Below are positions 1 through 9,650 of a stretch of 64,000 bases of DNA, in pieces. The stretch is taken from the NCBI GenBank assembly GCA_002699125.1, contig PABI01000090.1, forward strand, positions 1 to 64,000, read 5' to 3'. A model generated the notes under the pieces. That model was not told where the DNA came from, ran no database searches, and saw nothing but the letters and a program-made list of their open reading frames with translations. The DNA is from Anaerolineaceae bacterium (GTDB lineage Bacteria; Chloroflexota; Anaerolineae; Promineifilales; Promineifilaceae). The position numbers were made by a program, and so were the translations under genes. Positions within the stretch are counted from its first letter, which is position 1. Every line of letters begins with the position of its first letter.

Positions 1-66
1 ACCCGGAATCACGTTGTCTTCATGGCTTCAAAATCGCCCAAAGCGGCTCAATTTTCGTTTTTGGTC

Positions 67-258
67 TCATTTATTATCGAAAGACAAGTTGAAATATTGC
101 GAACCAAAATACCAGGTTACCCCGGCGGCCAACCCGGCAACGATTCCGTCTAAATAAGTAGGATCGGGCGAAAAGAGAAGCTCAAGCGCGATCCAAACAG
201 CAGCGACTGTGATGCCACCCAAAATTGCCAGCGTGCGCGCTTTTTGTTGCGGATTCAT
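67..258 (-). CDS. Small membrane protein, unknown function
   Basis: A 63-residue protein with two hydrophobic stretches, about residues 10-30 and 36-53, separated by a short acidic/proline loop (SPDPTYLDG). This predicts two membrane helices with a short loop between them. The N terminus is basic (NPQQKAR) and the C terminus is polar. I recognise no family. It stands alone at the left edge, with no coding sequence visible in the 66 bases before it. It is kept because the hydrophobic pattern is coherent, but a 63-codon frame could be chance. Confidence 0.5.
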   Translation of the reverse strand: MNPQQKARTLAILGGITVAAVWIALELLFSPDPTYLDGIVAGLAAGVTWYFGSQYFNLSFDNK

Positions 259-548
259 CCCTGTACCTTTTCCTGGTCAACAGGTGTGCGGGCAGAAACA
301 ACCAAGATTTGGCTGACGGCATCAATGCTCTTTGTAGACATTTCATTCAGGAATTTAGATCCCAATCTAAGCCAGCAGGGCTGTTAGATTGGGTTGAGGA
401 AAATGCCCGTATGCCCGTACTTTGCTGACTTTCAGTAAAAGATCGTAAAGGTAAATTTTAAGCAATGCCACTTTAACAAAAGAGGCAGGCAATGGAATGT
501 ACCTGTATACAGGCTGCGGGCATAATTTTTGGTATAAACGTTTCTGGC

Positions 549-1034
549 TTACGCTTTGTAGCCAATTTGGCGCAGGAAGTTCTTGCGCCAGGCGATTTCT
601 TCGTCGTCCTCAACGCCTTTTGGTTTGTGGCCATCTATCACGCCCAAGATGCCTCGCCCCTGTTCTGTTTCGGCGACGATAACCTCTGTGGGGTTCGCTG
701 TGGCGCAGAAAATGGTGCACACTTCGGGCACCAGCTGCACCGCCTTGAGCACATTAATCGGGAAGAAGCCTTCGCCCAGGAAGATAATAAAGCTGTGGCC
801 GGCGGCGATGGCGATGGCATTTTCCCGCGCCAGGTCGATCATTTCCGAGTCGGTGCCGGTCCAACGAATGAGGCATTTTCCCGAGGCTTCGCAAAAGGCC
901 AGCCCGAACTTTATGCCGGGAACGGCCGTTACCAACGCCTCATGAATATCCTCAACGCTTTTAATAAAATGGGATTGCCCCAAGATAAAGTTGATAGCTT
1001 CTGCCTTTTCGATTTTTACGGTTGTTAATTCCAT
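549..1034 (-). CDS. Adenosine-specific kinase (DUF355 family)
   Basis: A 161-residue protein matching the archaeal/bacterial adenosine-specific kinase family (PF04008), which has a PAE2307-like fold. Typical segments are visible: the N-terminal MELTTVKIEKAEAINFILGQ, a central block GKCLIRWTGTDSEMIDLA, and the late block EQGRGILGVIDGHKPKGVE. The length is usual for the family. The start at 1034 is chosen because AGAGAGG lies a few bases upstream. An in-frame start at 1097 would add a Cys-rich stretch unlike the family. The probable role is binding or phosphorylating adenosine nucleosides in the cytoplasm. The gene is monocistronic on the minus strand. Confidence 0.85.
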   Translation of the reverse strand: MELTTVKIEKAEAINFILGQSHFIKSVEDIHEALVTAVPGIKFGLAFCEASGKCLIRWTGTDSEMIDLARENAIAIAAGHSFIIFLGEGFFPINVLKAVQLVPEVCTIFCATANPTEVIVAETEQGRGILGVIDGHKPKGVEDDEEIAWRKNFLRQIGYKA

Positions 1035-1410
1035 CTCATTTGCCTCTCTTACGCTTGCTGCGAACGAGCAGCCGCAACAAGCTCGAAGTTCACACAATTA
1101 ACTTGCCAGCTATTCTGGAGATTATCACAGATGCAGCCGATGGCACAAGCGCAGAGTTACCCATCGGCTTTATGACTTTTTTCGGCCCAGGACTGTCTTT
1201 TGTCACTTCCAACTGCCCTGTTTTTGTGCCATACTCAAATTGGGTCGGTAGACTTATCGCCGTGGGGTAATAGCCCCTGTGTGTTTTTGTGTCATCAGCG
1301 TCATCATCGACCATACTGGAGCCAATCCCCCACCGCTTGATAAAAATTGACGTGTTTCGTGGCGTTTGTGGAAGGGCCATTTGTCCTTTCTGCGACCGGA
1401 GGGTGAGAAG
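1035..1410. other. Intergenic region between divergent genes
   Basis: About 375 bases separate the divergent adenosine-specific kinase (minus) and the PA14 surface protein (plus). Both promoters should lie here, but I find no convincing -35/-10 pair. A small GGGG-TAATAG-CCCC inverted repeat sits near 1264-1277. Short open frames on both strands have no family resemblance or good ribosome site and are not called. Confidence 0.4.
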
Positions 1411-3507
1411 ATGACAACGCACCGTGTTCCGCAACGAAGGCAGCACGGCCGTTCCAGTTCCTTGTGGGAACGGGTTTTATTGGTCATTTTGATTGTTCTG
1501 TTTCTAGTTTTAGCGGGGCTTGTGGCCTGGCAAATACGGGATGCGATCGTGCCGGCGCCGCTGCCCACACTGGTGCCATCGGCAACGCCTGTAGATATTG
1601 TGGCTGAGCCATTGGTGCAAATTGCCCCGGCTACAGGTGTGCAAGGTACATTAATTACCGTGCAGGGGGAGGGCTGGCCGGCAGGCGAACAGCTGATTGT
1701 TTGCCTGGATGATTTGGGGGATGATGCCGAACCGCCCATTTATGCCCAGGCAGTTGTGAATGGCGCCGGTGAGTTCTCCGCTGCTTTTACTTTTCCTGTG
1801 GGTGTTCAATGGCGTAGTTTGCCGGATATTCCCATTGTTGTGGCGTCTACCACCTCGCAGGAGAAGCAGTCGGCTATCTTCAAGCTGGTCGAAAATACCC
1901 CCACATCGGTGCCGGCAACGGCCGTTCCCGCCACGGCAACACCTGTACCCCCGTCGGCCACGCCTGTCTGCACCTACAGCATGCGTTTTGTGACTGATGT
2001 GAGTATTGCCGATGATACGGCCGTTCCCCCTGGTGCCGGCTTTATGAAGACGTGGCGCATTCAAAACAACGGTACCTGCACCTGGCCCGCCGGCACAAGC
2101 TGGGTCTTTGCCGGTGGCAGCCAGATGGGGGGCCCTGATGCTGTACCCGTCGCCGTCACCAATCCGGGCGAAACGGCCGATGTGTCCGTGTATCTGGTGG
2201 CGCCAACTGCGCCCGGCCGCTACATTGGTTACTGGACGCTGCGCCTACCCTCGGGCGTGTCGGTAAACCAACGCTACTTTGTGCGCATTGTGGTGCCTGC
2301 CCCCTCGCCGACGGCAACGCCGGTCACACCCACGCCTACGCCAGTTCCCATCACACCAACACCAGTGATTTACAATTGGCGTGGCGAATACTTCAGCAAT
2401 GCGACGCTGGCGGGAACTCCTACGCTGGTACGGGACGATACGGCCGTCAACTTCAACTGGCAATCTGGCGCACCCGCGGCCAACCTGCCCGCCGATTACT
2501 TCTCAGCTCGCTGGCAGCGCAGCCTGTACTTTGAAGGCGGCAGCTACCGCTTTTACGCCACCGGCGACGATGGCCTACGCCTTTGGATCGACAATGCGCT
2601 CATCCTGGACGAATGGCACGGAGCCACAAGTGAAACTTACACCGCCGAAGTAACGCTAAGCAGCGGCAACCACGCCCTGCTTGTGGAATATTATGAAGCC
2701 ACTGGGCTGGCTTCTATTCAGCTTTGGTGGCAGCGGCTGGAAAATTATCCGGACTGGCGCGGTGAATATTGGAACAATGCCACGCTGGCCGGACCGTCTA
2801 CCGTGGTGCGTAATGATACGGCCGTTCTCTTCAACTGGGGCGCAGGGGCACCTGCATCTGGCTTGCCTGCCGACAATTTCTCGGCGCGCTGGACGCGGAC
2901 GCTTTACCTGCCTGAGGGCAACTACCGCTTCCATGCGGCCATGGACGATGGCCTGCGCCTGTATGTGGACAATACGCTGCTCATCGACGAGTGGCGCGAT
3001 GCCAGTTACCGTGAGGTCACTGCGGAGTTGTGGCTGGCGGCGGGCAACCACCAGCTCCGCGTAGAATACTACGAACATCTGGGAGATGCGCGCGTTCAGG
3101 TTTGGTGGGATACGGCTACTGAATTTACCCATTGGCGTGGTGAATATTGGGACAACAAAAACCTCACCGGCACGCCAGTGCTGGTGCGCAATGACCACAA
3201 AATTGAGTTTGATTGGGGCAATGATGCCCCGGCGCCAGGATTGCCCGTTGATCAATTCTCGGTGCGCTGGACGCGGGTGATTGAGTTTGAGCCGGACACC
3301 TACATCCTATTTGCCCGGGCTGACGATGGCGTGCGGATCTACGTGGACGGAAACAAGGTGCTTGATCGCTGGCAGCTAAGCGGTGGTGACCGCATTTACC
3401 AGAAGGAATTGGAGCTACAGGGGACGCATACTATCGTTGTGGAATATTATGATGAATTTATCGCTGCCGAAATTCATTTTTGGTACGAGCCATCTGGCGG
3501 CGAATAA
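1411..3507 (+). CDS. Membrane-anchored surface protein: NBR1-type Ig domain plus three PA14 domains
   Basis: A 698-residue extracytoplasmic protein. After a basic N terminus there is one strong membrane helix (about residues 19-42), then a beta-rich domain (about 60-150), a TP/AT-rich linker, an Ig-like NBR1 domain (about 185-290, with NNGTCTWPAGTSW), a second TP-rich linker, and three tandem PA14 domains (about 325-450, 450-570, 570-698). Each PA14 unit begins WRGEY and contains DDGLRL/DDGVRI and LDEW/IDEW-like segments. PA14 domains usually bind carbohydrate, so cell-surface glycan binding is the likely role. The start at 1411 follows GGAGGGTGAG; an earlier in-frame ATG at 1366 lacks such a site. 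Confidence 0.85.
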   Translation: MTTHRVPQRRQHGRSSSLWERVLLVILIVLFLVLAGLVAWQIRDAIVPAPLPTLVPSATPVDIVAEPLVQIAPATGVQGTLITVQGEGWPAGEQLIVCLDDLGDDAEPPIYAQAVVNGAGEFSAAFTFPVGVQWRSLPDIPIVVASTTSQEKQSAIFKLVENTPTSVPATAVPATATPVPPSATPVCTYSMRFVTDVSIADDTAVPPGAGFMKTWRIQNNGTCTWPAGTSWVFAGGSQMGGPDAVPVAVTNPGETADVSVYLVAPTAPGRYIGYWTLRLPSGVSVNQRYFVRIVVPAPSPTATPVTPTPTPVPITPTPVIYNWRGEYFSNATLAGTPTLVRDDTAVNFNWQSGAPAANLPADYFSARWQRSLYFEGGSYRFYATGDDGLRLWIDNALILDEWHGATSETYTAEVTLSSGNHALLVEYYEATGLASIQLWWQRLENYPDWRGEYWNNATLAGPSTVVRNDTAVLFNWGAGAPASGLPADNFSARWTRTLYLPEGNYRFHAAMDDGLRLYVDNTLLIDEWRDASYREVTAELWLAAGNHQLRVEYYEHLGDARVQVWWDTATEFTHWRGEYWDNKNLTGTPVLVRNDHKIEFDWGNDAPAPGLPVDQFSVRWTRVIEFEPDTYILFARADDGVRIYVDGNKVLDRWQLSGGDRIYQKELELQGTHTIVVEYYDEFIAAEIHFWYEPSGGE

Positions 3508-3516
3508 CGGGATGCT

Positions 3517-4002
3517 ATGTTCCAGCATTTACTGATTCCATTGGATGGGTCTGATCTGTCTGAGCGGGCTTTGCCTTCGGCTTTAGCCATCGCTACCGCT
3601 TTTGGCAGTCGCATAGCCTTGCTGCGGGTTGTGCTTATGCCTTACGTTGTTGGCGGCCACGGCAATGATTTAACGGAGCCGTATGTTGTTTTTCTGGAAA
3701 ACAGGTACCGGGAAGCTGAAGCGTATATCGATGAAAAGGTAGCTTCTCTGCAAAGAAATGGATACCAAGTCTATGGGTTAGTGCTTCAGGGAGAATCGGT
3801 GGCAAACGTTGTGCTAGAGGCGGCGGACAGGTTTGCCGTGGATGCAATTGTTATGGGGACACACGGCCGTAGCGGCCTTTCCCGTTGGCTGTTGGGCAGC
3901 GTGGCCGACAAGGTGCTGCGCTGCTCAAAATTGCCTGTATTGCTCGTCCCTACGTTGGCTAACTCCGTTCCGTCCATTCCTGACGCAGCAAGCCGTACAT
4001 GA
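3517..4002 (+). CDS. Universal stress protein, UspA family
   Basis: A 161-residue single UspA domain. It starts with the typical strand MFQHLLIPLDGSDLSERAL and ends with the nucleotide-binding signature GTHGRSGLSRWLLGSVADKV, which fits G-2x-G-9x-G(S). The ATP-binding type of Usp is therefore expected, acting as a soluble stress protein. The gene begins 9 bases after the PA14 protein and may be co-transcribed with it. Its 3' end overlaps the convergent acetyltransferase gene by 44 bases. Confidence 0.9.
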   Translation: MFQHLLIPLDGSDLSERALPSALAIATAFGSRIALLRVVLMPYVVGGHGNDLTEPYVVFLENRYREAEAYIDEKVASLQRNGYQVYGLVLQGESVANVVLEAADRFAVDAIVMGTHGRSGLSRWLLGSVADKVLRCSKLPVLLVPTLANSVPSIPDAASRT

Positions 4003-4510
4003 TGTAGTCGTGCCAACGGCCGTCGCGAAACGCAGCCCGCCGTAGCACCCCTTCCTGCTGGAATCCCGCTGCCTGCAAAAGATGTTGTGCCGGCTCGTTT
4101 TCGCTGTCGGTAAAGGCCGCGACGCGCTCGGTGGGATAGCCAGAAAAGAGGTAGTCGAGCAACAGCATTATGGCTTCCCGGGCATATCCTTGGCCGCGTG
4201 CGGTTACATCACCAATGCCGAATCCAATTTCTGGGTAGGGCAGGTCGGCATCGGGAAAAGCTAGCAAAGTGTAGCGTACAAAGCCGACAACTTTTTGCTC
4301 CGGCAAGGTTTCAATGAGCAGAAAACCAAACTGGCGCGTGAGCAACCCGGACTTTTGGTAAGCTTCGCGTAATGCAGGAAGATGATCTAACTGAAATCGT
4401 TGGAAGGGTCCCCAGAGCGCATCGCGATCTTGCCCCCATTTTTCCATCACTTGCCAATCTTCATCTTGAAACGGCCGTAAATTAATTCTTTTTCCTCGGA
4501 TCACCTTCAT
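3959..4510 (-). CDS. GNAT acetyltransferase, RimJ/RimL-like
   Basis: A 183-residue GCN5-related N-acetyltransferase of the RimJ/RimL branch. It opens with the usual MKVIRGKRINLRPFQDEDW and carries the acetyl-CoA-binding region IGFGIGDVTARGQGYAREAI, followed by AAFTDSENEPAQHLLQAAGF and the closing strand GVLRRAAFRDGRWHDYIMYG. The acceptor, whether a protein N terminus or a small molecule, cannot be read from sequence. It converges on and overlaps the UspA gene at the 3' end. Confidence 0.88.
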   Translation of the reverse strand: MKVIRGKRINLRPFQDEDWQVMEKWGQDRDALWGPFQRFQLDHLPALREAYQKSGLLTRQFGFLLIETLPEQKVVGFVRYTLLAFPDADLPYPEIGFGIGDVTARGQGYAREAIMLLLDYLFSGYPTERVAAFTDSENEPAQHLLQAAGFQQEGVLRRAAFRDGRWHDYIMYGLLRQEWTERS

Positions 4511-4533
4511 TTCCTTTGTTTATGAATGAATAG

Positions 4534-4592
4534 ATGACAGCCACTTTTTTCTGGAACGCTATAAACCGGGTTTGTTTCAGGCGGCTGTCATC
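4534..4592. terminator. Possible hairpin downstream of the FG-GAP gene
   Basis: ATGACAGCC at the left and GGCTGTCAT at the right form a 9-bp inverted repeat enclosing about 40 bases. It lies in the 207-base gap between the end of the minus-strand FG-GAP gene and the start of the minus-strand GNAT gene. The long loop and missing U-run make it a weak terminator candidate. Confidence 0.3.
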
Positions 4593-4717
4593 TTATAGAG
4601 AAGATAAATAAAGTTGGCACAATCCAAAAAAGAGCAAAGCTCTGATTGTAGGCAAACGCCAGTAATAGGAATGTGCCACATCTAAATAGTTTCTCTATTA
4701 GAACGTTAAAGAATGCC

Positions 4718-7588
4718 TTAAGGCAGGTTAATCTGATGAATGATGGCCCAGGCTGTATCGATGAGCGGCTGGCCCAATTCATGCGGCAACTGCCGCCGGT
4801 TCATCAAGTTACGCACCGAGGCAATGAAATCTTGCAGGCGCAGTACGGCCGTATTTTCATGCCCCACCAGCAGCGCTGTTTCCACGTTATCCAGCTTGGC
4901 CAACAGGCGCGTGCCGGCCGACAAAGCCAGCTCGCCATCGTTGATGAGCTGCTGTACCTTGCCGCGCAGCAAGGTCACCAAATAGAGCGGGTCTGCCCGG
5001 CAGTTAGAGAACTCTGATGTTCCATCGTAAACGCTGTTTAGACTGGCTGTGGCGGTGACAAACGGCCGTTCCGCTTGCTGGGGGAAAACGGCCGTAAAGG
5101 AAGCATTTCCGTTGCCATCCGTGATTACCCACAATTCTTTGGCAAAAGCCTCTCCCTCACCATAGCCGGATGCGTCACACTGTTTGTTGGTAAAGAACAC
5201 CAGATCATAGTATTGATAAGGTTTGCTGTGCAGTACACCTGAAATGTTAACACTGTCGGCCGTGTGAATCACGCTTTCCAGAACCGGGTAATTTTGTAAA
5301 CCATTGGGTCCCAAATCACTGTCCAACAGATCATTTGGCGTCACACCATCGTTGTTCAGATCAATCCCCAACCCACCGTTGTTAAAAATGCTGTTGGGCA
5401 AATACGTGTAATTTCTGTAGTTACTCTGGACAACGGTAAGGCCGTTCCCTTGATTGAAGGCAATTCGGTTACCGTCAATTTGCACGCTGGCATGTTCACC
5501 GGCATAGATTCCGCTGCCGTCGTTACCCAGCGGTGTTTGGCCATCGGCAGCCAGGCCAATCAGATTGCCCCGTACGATGGTGCAACCATCATTCCCTGCC
5601 AGCTCAATGCCGTGGGTGCGATTGCCGGAGATAACATTGCCTTCGCCGATCTCTAGTCCGCCAATTAATACCTGGCAGGCATCTTGCACATAAACGCCAC
5701 CGCCGTTGCCCAACACGTATTGCCCAGAGACGTCTGTGCCAATGAGATTTCCTTGAACCTGGATCATGTCAGCATAGCGCGAATAAATGCCGACTTCGCC
5801 GTTGATCAAATTGCGGTCCTCGGGAGTGGGGCCACCAATGGTAATATTTTTCAATATCGGACCGCCGGCAAGTTGAATACTGTTGCCGCCTCCTTGGGCT
5901 GTGGTGCCGGCACCATTTGTGCCGATGAAGTTGCCGGCAAAGTGGGCATTGATCACGTGATACATTTCTTCGTATAGAGCACCGATGGCCCCTTGACCAA
6001 AGCTGTGAATGGCCAGGCCACGAATGACAAGGCCATCAATCGTTAGCGTATTCAGACCAAAAGTAAAGGCAAAAGAATCGCCTGCCTGGCTGCCATCCAG
6101 AACGATCATTAACTGGGTGTTCAGACCCTGGGGGGCAGGGTTACTGTTTGGTTGAGCGCCTGGTTGCGTGTAGCCATCGATGATGACGCCTTCCGTGATT
6201 GCCGGCAATGGGGCTTGCGGCCGTATCGTGTGCGGGCCGGAACCAGGAATGCTGAAAGTGATGGGATCGATTCCCTCATAGGCGTTTGCTTCCATAAGCG
6301 CAGCCCGCAGGGTACAGTGGCCGCTGCCATCGTCGCAGAGGCCATCGCCTGTCTGGGCATCTGCGCCATCACCGGTGCTGTTGACAACGAAGGAAGATGT
6401 TCGCTGCTCCCACCAGGCGATGTTATCACCAAACCCGGTTTCGTTGAAGGCCACAGCGGCTACGTCAATATCGTTGTCACCATCCATGTCTCCGGCGATT
6501 ATGGCGGAAGGGTCTAGGAAACTATTATCCAGCAAAACGGCATTCCAGAGGAGGCCGGTCCCGTTTACATTTTCCCACACGGTGACTTGATTCAGACCGA
6601 ACGATATACTGACCAGGTCCGCGTCACTGTCGGCATCGATGTCTACAGCCAGCATGTCACGCGCCTGGTCGTACATCTCCGCCACCACGTGCCCTTCCCA
6701 AAGCTGACCATTGCCATTGATATTGCGCCACCAGGTAATCTGGTCACCAGTACGGGCCGCACCGTAAATATCGAGCGCACCGTCGCTGTCTATATCAGCA
6801 GCGCCAACGGTATAAGGGTCGTCAAACGCACCGTCAACCAGATGCATTTGCCAGGAGAGACCACCGCCGTCGCTGTTTTCCCACCAGGCAATATCATCAT
6901 CACGAGCGATTCCGCTGAGCAAATCTAGATCACCGTCACCATCAATGTCGGCGGCGGCCAGTGCATTTGGAAAATCAGGTCCCAGGGCCACGACGTGCTT
7001 GCGCCAACTGCCGGCATCTCCAAACAAGTTTTCCCACCAGGCAATTTCGTCGTTGTAGGTAAGCCCGGCCACGATATCCAGATCGTTGTCGCCGTCCAAA
7101 TCAGCCGCCAGCAAGATATCTCTGTCAAACTCATGGCCAAAGATGTGATGTTTCGTCCAGGCTGTTGCCGTGCCATCAAGGTTTTCAAACCAGACAATGT
7201 CATCGTCAAGGTCCAGAGAAGCCAGTATGTCGATATCATCGTCACCATCCAGGTCGGCTGGAAGGACCGCATAGGAGCTGCTATCACAGGTAACAATGTG
7301 CTTCTCCCAGTAGCCGGTATTACCTGGTGCGTTTTCCCACCAGGCGAGGCAGGCCGAAACCCCAGCGGCAACGATGTCCAGGTCATCATCGCCGTCCATG
7401 TCGCCCAACTGGATGTCTTCAAATAACCAGTTAACATTGTCGTCTACAGAATGCCTGATGAACTGGGTATTCACGGCCGCATTTGATGCGGGTACGGCCG
7501 TCGTTAGCCACAAACCAACCGTAAGCAGCAAAAACAGAAACAGGAGGCGGCTTAACCGCCTTGCTTTTAGCAACTTTGTTGTAGACAT
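4718..7588 (-). CDS. Secreted FG-GAP/VCBS propeller, CSLREA domain and beta-helix protein
   Basis: A 956-residue secreted protein. Residues 1-37 form a signal peptide with a basic start, a hydrophobic core and an Ala-rich end. About seven FG-GAP/VCBS repeats follow (about residues 55-400), each with a calcium-loop motif such as DMDGDDDLDIV, DLDGDNDLDIV or DIDGDGDLDLL, which suggests a seven-bladed beta-propeller. A CSLREA-type segment (GLCDDGSGHCTLRAALMEAN, about 425-445) leads into a right-handed beta-helix region with NLIGTD/GNVISGNRTHGI repeats (about 480-760). The last 190 residues are unassigned. The start has GGGAGAG upstream. It begins 17 bases after asnA on the same strand, so the two are probably co-transcribed. 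A surface adhesin role is inferred. Confidence 0.85.
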   Translation of the reverse strand: MSTTKLLKARRLSRLLFLFLLLTVGLWLTTAVPASNAAVNTQFIRHSVDDNVNWLFEDIQLGDMDGDDDLDIVAAGVSACLAWWENAPGNTGYWEKHIVTCDSSSYAVLPADLDGDDDIDILASLDLDDDIVWFENLDGTATAWTKHHIFGHEFDRDILLAADLDGDNDLDIVAGLTYNDEIAWWENLFGDAGSWRKHVVALGPDFPNALAAADIDGDGDLDLLSGIARDDDIAWWENSDGGGLSWQMHLVDGAFDDPYTVGAADIDSDGALDIYGAARTGDQITWWRNINGNGQLWEGHVVAEMYDQARDMLAVDIDADSDADLVSISFGLNQVTVWENVNGTGLLWNAVLLDNSFLDPSAIIAGDMDGDNDIDVAAVAFNETGFGDNIAWWEQRTSSFVVNSTGDGADAQTGDGLCDDGSGHCTLRAALMEANAYEGIDPITFSIPGSGPHTIRPQAPLPAITEGVIIDGYTQPGAQPNSNPAPQGLNTQLMIVLDGSQAGDSFAFTFGLNTLTIDGLVIRGLAIHSFGQGAIGALYEEMYHVINAHFAGNFIGTNGAGTTAQGGGNSIQLAGGPILKNITIGGPTPEDRNLINGEVGIYSRYADMIQVQGNLIGTDVSGQYVLGNGGGVYVQDACQVLIGGLEIGEGNVISGNRTHGIELAGNDGCTIVRGNLIGLAADGQTPLGNDGSGIYAGEHASVQIDGNRIAFNQGNGLTVVQSNYRNYTYLPNSIFNNGGLGIDLNNDGVTPNDLLDSDLGPNGLQNYPVLESVIHTADSVNISGVLHSKPYQYYDLVFFTNKQCDASGYGEGEAFAKELWVITDGNGNASFTAVFPQQAERPFVTATASLNSVYDGTSEFSNCRADPLYLVTLLRGKVQQLINDGELALSAGTRLLAKLDNVETALLVGHENTAVLRLQDFIASVRNLMNRRQLPHELGQPLIDTAWAIIHQINLP

Positions 7589-7605
7589 TGTAGAGCTCTC
7601 CCGCC

Positions 7606-8736
7606 TTATTCAAGGACAAAGATATTTCTCTCAGCGCACATCTCCTGCAAAATTTTGGGCCAGACGGTAACGCTGACTTCGCCCAAATGGGCCTTTTGCA
7701 GCAGCAGCATAAGCGTGCGCGACTGGCCAATGCCACCGCCGATACTCAGCGGAATTTCGTCATTCATGATGGCCTGGTGATAGGGCAATTTAAGAAAGTC
7801 GAGCTGTCCGGTGATCTCTAGCTGTTTCACCAGGGAAGTTTTATCGACGCGAATGCCCATTGAGCTGAGCTCGTGGCGGCGGCGCGTGACCGGATTCCAC
7901 ACCAGAATATCGCCATTGAGCCCGTGGCGGGTACGGCCGTCTGCCGCCACCGTTTCCGTCACCCAATCATCGTAATCAGCAGCCCGCATTTCGTGCGGAT
8001 AGCCATCCCGCAGCGTGTAGCCAATGCCGTAGATGAAAATAGCGGGGAATTCTTGTAAGACGGCCGTTTCCCGCTGTTTACGGGGTAAGCCTGGGTACAT
8101 CTTCAGCATATCCTCTGCGTGAATGAATGTCAGTTCGTCTGGTAAATGGGGGTATGGACCTTGGCGCAGTTGGGGGAACAACTCATGGGCATATTCCTCT
8201 GCTCCTTTAATCACGCGCCAGATCCGCTTGACAACATCCGTCAAAAACGGCAAATTCCGCTGTGCTTCGGTTATGGCCAGCTCCCAATCCCATTGATCAA
8301 CATAAACGCTGTGATCGTGGTCTAAAAAGTAATCTTTGCGCACGGCTCGCATGTCGGTGCATAGTCCCTCGCCTGGCTCCATGCCAAACTGCTTTAGCGC
8401 CATGCGCTTCCATTTTGTGGCTGCCTGGACTACCTCGGCATCAATTGGATGTTTGTCATGATCATTGGTGATGTGAAACTGGATGGGTGTGCGCGAACCA
8501 TCCCGATCCAGGTAATCGTTCACGCCGCTGTGCGACTCAACAATGAGCGGCACGGTGACCATCATTAAATTGAGGGCCTGGCACAACTCTTTTTCAATGT
8601 ACGCCTTGACGGCAAAAATAGCGCTTTGTGTTTCTTTGGGTGAAAGTAGTGAACTGTAATCTTCTGGCAGGATTTTTTCCAAATCATCGTAATTGCCGAT
8701 CCCCGGACCGGCAAGATCTGCAACTTTATCTAACAT
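7606..8736 (-). CDS. asnA: Aspartate--ammonia ligase (asparagine synthetase A)
   Basis: A 376-residue AsnA, the ammonia-dependent asparagine synthetase related to class II aminoacyl-tRNA synthetases. It makes asparagine from aspartate, ammonia and ATP in the cytoplasm. Recognisable blocks are FAVKAYIEKELCQALNLMMV, VESHSGVNDYLDRDGSRTPI, LCTDMRAVRKDYFLDHDHSV, YVDQWDWELAI and the C-terminal SIGGGIGQSRTLMLLL. It is longer than the roughly 330-residue E. coli enzyme. The start at 8736 is chosen because GGGAG precedes it; the frame stays open to 8853 but the extra residues are not AsnA-like. The FG-GAP gene follows closely. Confidence 0.93.
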   Translation of the reverse strand: MLDKVADLAGPGIGNYDDLEKILPEDYSSLLSPKETQSAIFAVKAYIEKELCQALNLMMVTVPLIVESHSGVNDYLDRDGSRTPIQFHITNDHDKHPIDAEVVQAATKWKRMALKQFGMEPGEGLCTDMRAVRKDYFLDHDHSVYVDQWDWELAITEAQRNLPFLTDVVKRIWRVIKGAEEYAHELFPQLRQGPYPHLPDELTFIHAEDMLKMYPGLPRKQRETAVLQEFPAIFIYGIGYTLRDGYPHEMRAADYDDWVTETVAADGRTRHGLNGDILVWNPVTRRRHELSSMGIRVDKTSLVKQLEITGQLDFLKLPYHQAIMNDEIPLSIGGGIGQSRTLMLLLQKAHLGEVSVTVWPKILQEMCAERNIFVLE

Positions 8737-8802
8737 GGTTTTGCTCCCTTTTGCGAACGGCCGTTTACGTATGCTCTCCTGGGCAAACGGCTTGCTAAGC
8801 GC

Positions 8803-8846
8803 AATAAAAAGGGCCGCTGCCCGGTTGTCAATTCGGGACAGCGGCC
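8803..8846 (-). terminator. Rho-independent terminator of the membrane protein gene
   Basis: Read on the minus strand, a GC-rich stem (GGCCGCTG and CCCG pairing with CGGG and CAGCGGCC, with one bulge) is followed by CCTTTTTATTG. It lies directly after the stop of the 8864-9271 gene and before asnA, separating the two transcripts. Confidence 0.75.
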
Positions 8847-8863
8847 GATTCAATTAATCGTGG

Positions 8864-9271
8864 CTACGCTTGTTTGGTCCGCATGGTGGGTTCTTCGTAG
8901 GTGCTCCGGTCTAGCAGGCTGTAGCCAAAAGCGAGGGCAAACAGCAGGTAGAGGATGATGGGTACCCAGGTCCAGAGGTTCCCAACGCCATCCAACCTTT
9001 GCAGCAGAGCCACAACAAAGCCAACGGTGCTCATAATGAAGTTGGCGGCAATCAGCGGCCGAACATCATCGGCCACAGCGTAGTTGCGGCCCATCCAGTC
9101 TAAAATGGCAAAGCCCAAAAATGCAGCCGCCAAAAGCTGGGTCATCAGGATTCCGGCCGTGTCGAGGGAAATATCAAACAGTTCCATCGACCATACGGGG
9201 GCAAACAAGAAGCCGATTCCAAACACAAACAAGACGATGGCATCGATGATCAAAACATGCTTAACCTTCAT
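8864..9271 (-). CDS. Four-helix membrane protein, unknown function
   Basis: A 135-residue protein with four predicted membrane helices (about residues 6-27, 40-58, 72-92, 100-120) and a short basic C-terminal tail. The pattern resembles small DUF4345-like membrane proteins, but I cannot assign a family firmly. Two adjacent ATG codons are possible. The one at 9271 is preferred because AGGAGG lies 6 bases upstream of it and only 3 bases from the ATG at 9274. A strong terminator follows the gene. Confidence 0.7.
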   Translation of the reverse strand: MKVKHVLIIDAIVLFVFGIGFLFAPVWSMELFDISLDTAGILMTQLLAAAFLGFAILDWMGRNYAVADDVRPLIAANFIMSTVGFVVALLQRLDGVGNLWTWVPIILYLLFALAFGYSLLDRSTYEEPTMRTKQA

Positions 9272-9650
9272 CATTTTCCTCCTGCAAGGTGGTTTACCTT
9301 GCTACAAATGAAAAGGCCGTTCTCCGGGCGCTCCTGTATTTCATTGGGTTAAATTGGACCAAGGGGAGATGGATGCCAGCGCAGTGATACCCGGTCGCAA
9401 GGACTTCAGGATCGATTCCCAGAAGAAAGGTCTGACGCTCCTTCTACCACTTTAGATCAATGTTCAGGGCCAAAGAAGTTACAAAAAGCATGGGGGAGGG
9501 ATGAGTTTATTCACCATTTGCGCAGATCGGTGGGAAACGGCCGTAAACCATGACATCCATCATTAATAAACAGTGTGTTCATCACTAGGACAGTTACCGT
9601 AGGTAAGGGATTATTTTGCTGAGATGTTGTGCCATTTTCTGGCATATGTG

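Noticed and set aside
1022-1270. 82-codon plus-strand frame in the first intergenic region
   Set aside because: No ribosome site or family pattern, and the N-terminal part overlaps the start of the adenosine-specific kinase.
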